From: an uncultured Pseudomonadota bacterium
GTDB taxonomy: Bacteria; Desulfobacterota; Syntrophorhabdia; Syntrophorhabdales; Syntrophorhabdaceae
NCBI GenBank assembly: GCA_937862865.1
Contig: CALMFJ010000014.1
Location: forward strand, 1 to 48,692
DNA length: 48,692 bases
Reading direction: 5' to 3'
Shown: positions 48,637 to 48,692 of the stretch, piece by piece
Layout of the letters: each line of letters starts with the position of its first letter
Position numbering within the stretch: the first letter of the stretch is position 1
Notes under the pieces: model-generated
Seen by the model: only the letters and a program-made list of their open reading frames with translations
What the model was told of the DNA's origin: nothing
The model's database searches: none
Position numbers and translations under genes: made by a program

Positions 48637-48692
48637 GTTCTTCGATCCTCCTGTCAATATCTGCAGCGCAATAGTTAACAACATTACACGGC

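Overview
The window reads as a piece of chromosome from a GC-rich, anaerobic, organic-acid-degrading bacterium. Supporting genes are a FixABCX electron-transfer complex, two molybdenum hydroxylases, a B12-dependent acyl-CoA mutase, a [4Fe-4S] 4-hydroxybutyryl-CoA dehydratase-type enzyme, a GTP-type PEP carboxykinase, a TRAP transporter and a formate/nitrite channel. This fits a syntrophic 'deltaproteobacterium' such as the Syntrophorhabdus/Syntrophus group, but the taxonomy is inference; no rRNA or tRNA is visible.

Region 1 (53-26904) is almost one continuous leftward transcription unit. In order of transcription it encodes a family III CoA-transferase, a MeaB-type GTPase, two acyl-CoA dehydrogenases, FixA-FixB-FixC-FixX, a GntR regulator, the small (B12) and large subunits of a methylmalonyl-CoA-mutase-like enzyme, HyuA and HyuB (ATP-dependent hydantoinase/oxoprolinase type), a PaaK-like CoA ligase, a CoxMSL-type molybdenum hydroxylase, a glyoxalase-fold protein, a saccharopine-dehydrogenase-like protein, a class III aminotransferase and an HcrABC-type molybdenum enzyme. 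The only two sizeable gaps hold copies of a MITE-like repeat. The core set (Mo hydroxylase, HyuAB, CoA ligase/CoA-transferase, B12 mutase with chaperone, acyl-CoA dehydrogenase) matches the logic of the anaerobic indole-3-acetate pathway known from denitrifying Aromatoleum/Azoarcus: hydroxylate the heterocycle, open the lactam with ATP, activate to CoA, rearrange the carbon skeleton, then oxidatively decarboxylate. I propose a related pathway for a heterocyclic or aryl-acetate-type acid, with FixABCX taking acyl-CoA dehydrogenase electrons. The exact substrate is not proven.

Region 2 (26905-30341) is a divergent regulatory region followed by a rightward TRAP transporter operon (dctP, dctQ, dctM). 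Both divergent promoters carry GTATAC-type palindromes, and a 17-base identical copy lies before dctQ, so one GntR/FCD regulator probably controls uptake and catabolism together.

Region 3 (30407-35508) has an abfD-like dehydratase with its own GntR regulator (leftward) and a divergent sucC-sucD-like acyl-CoA synthetase pair plus a hotdog thioesterase. Region 4 (35617-37637) has a GyrI-like ligand-binding protein and then a family I aminotransferase. The aminotransferase is preceded by a promoter, a 28-codon leader ORF with six consecutive tyrosine codons, and two tandem hairpins, the second an intrinsic terminator. This looks like a tyrosine-responsive transcription attenuator and is the most striking regulatory element here.

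Region 5 (37653-48692) is ordinary core genome: FNT channel, alpha/beta hydrolase, cold-shock protein, TypA/BipA, ArsC-like protein, sirtuin, a CAP-domain lipoprotein, an ankyrin-repeat protein, NikR, two exported proteins of unknown function and PEP carboxykinase. Many intergenic gaps throughout hold short degenerate tandem or inverted repeats of a few related 'phrases' (for example GCCGTTA repeats, CCTATAGCC repeats, CGTAGAACG repeats).
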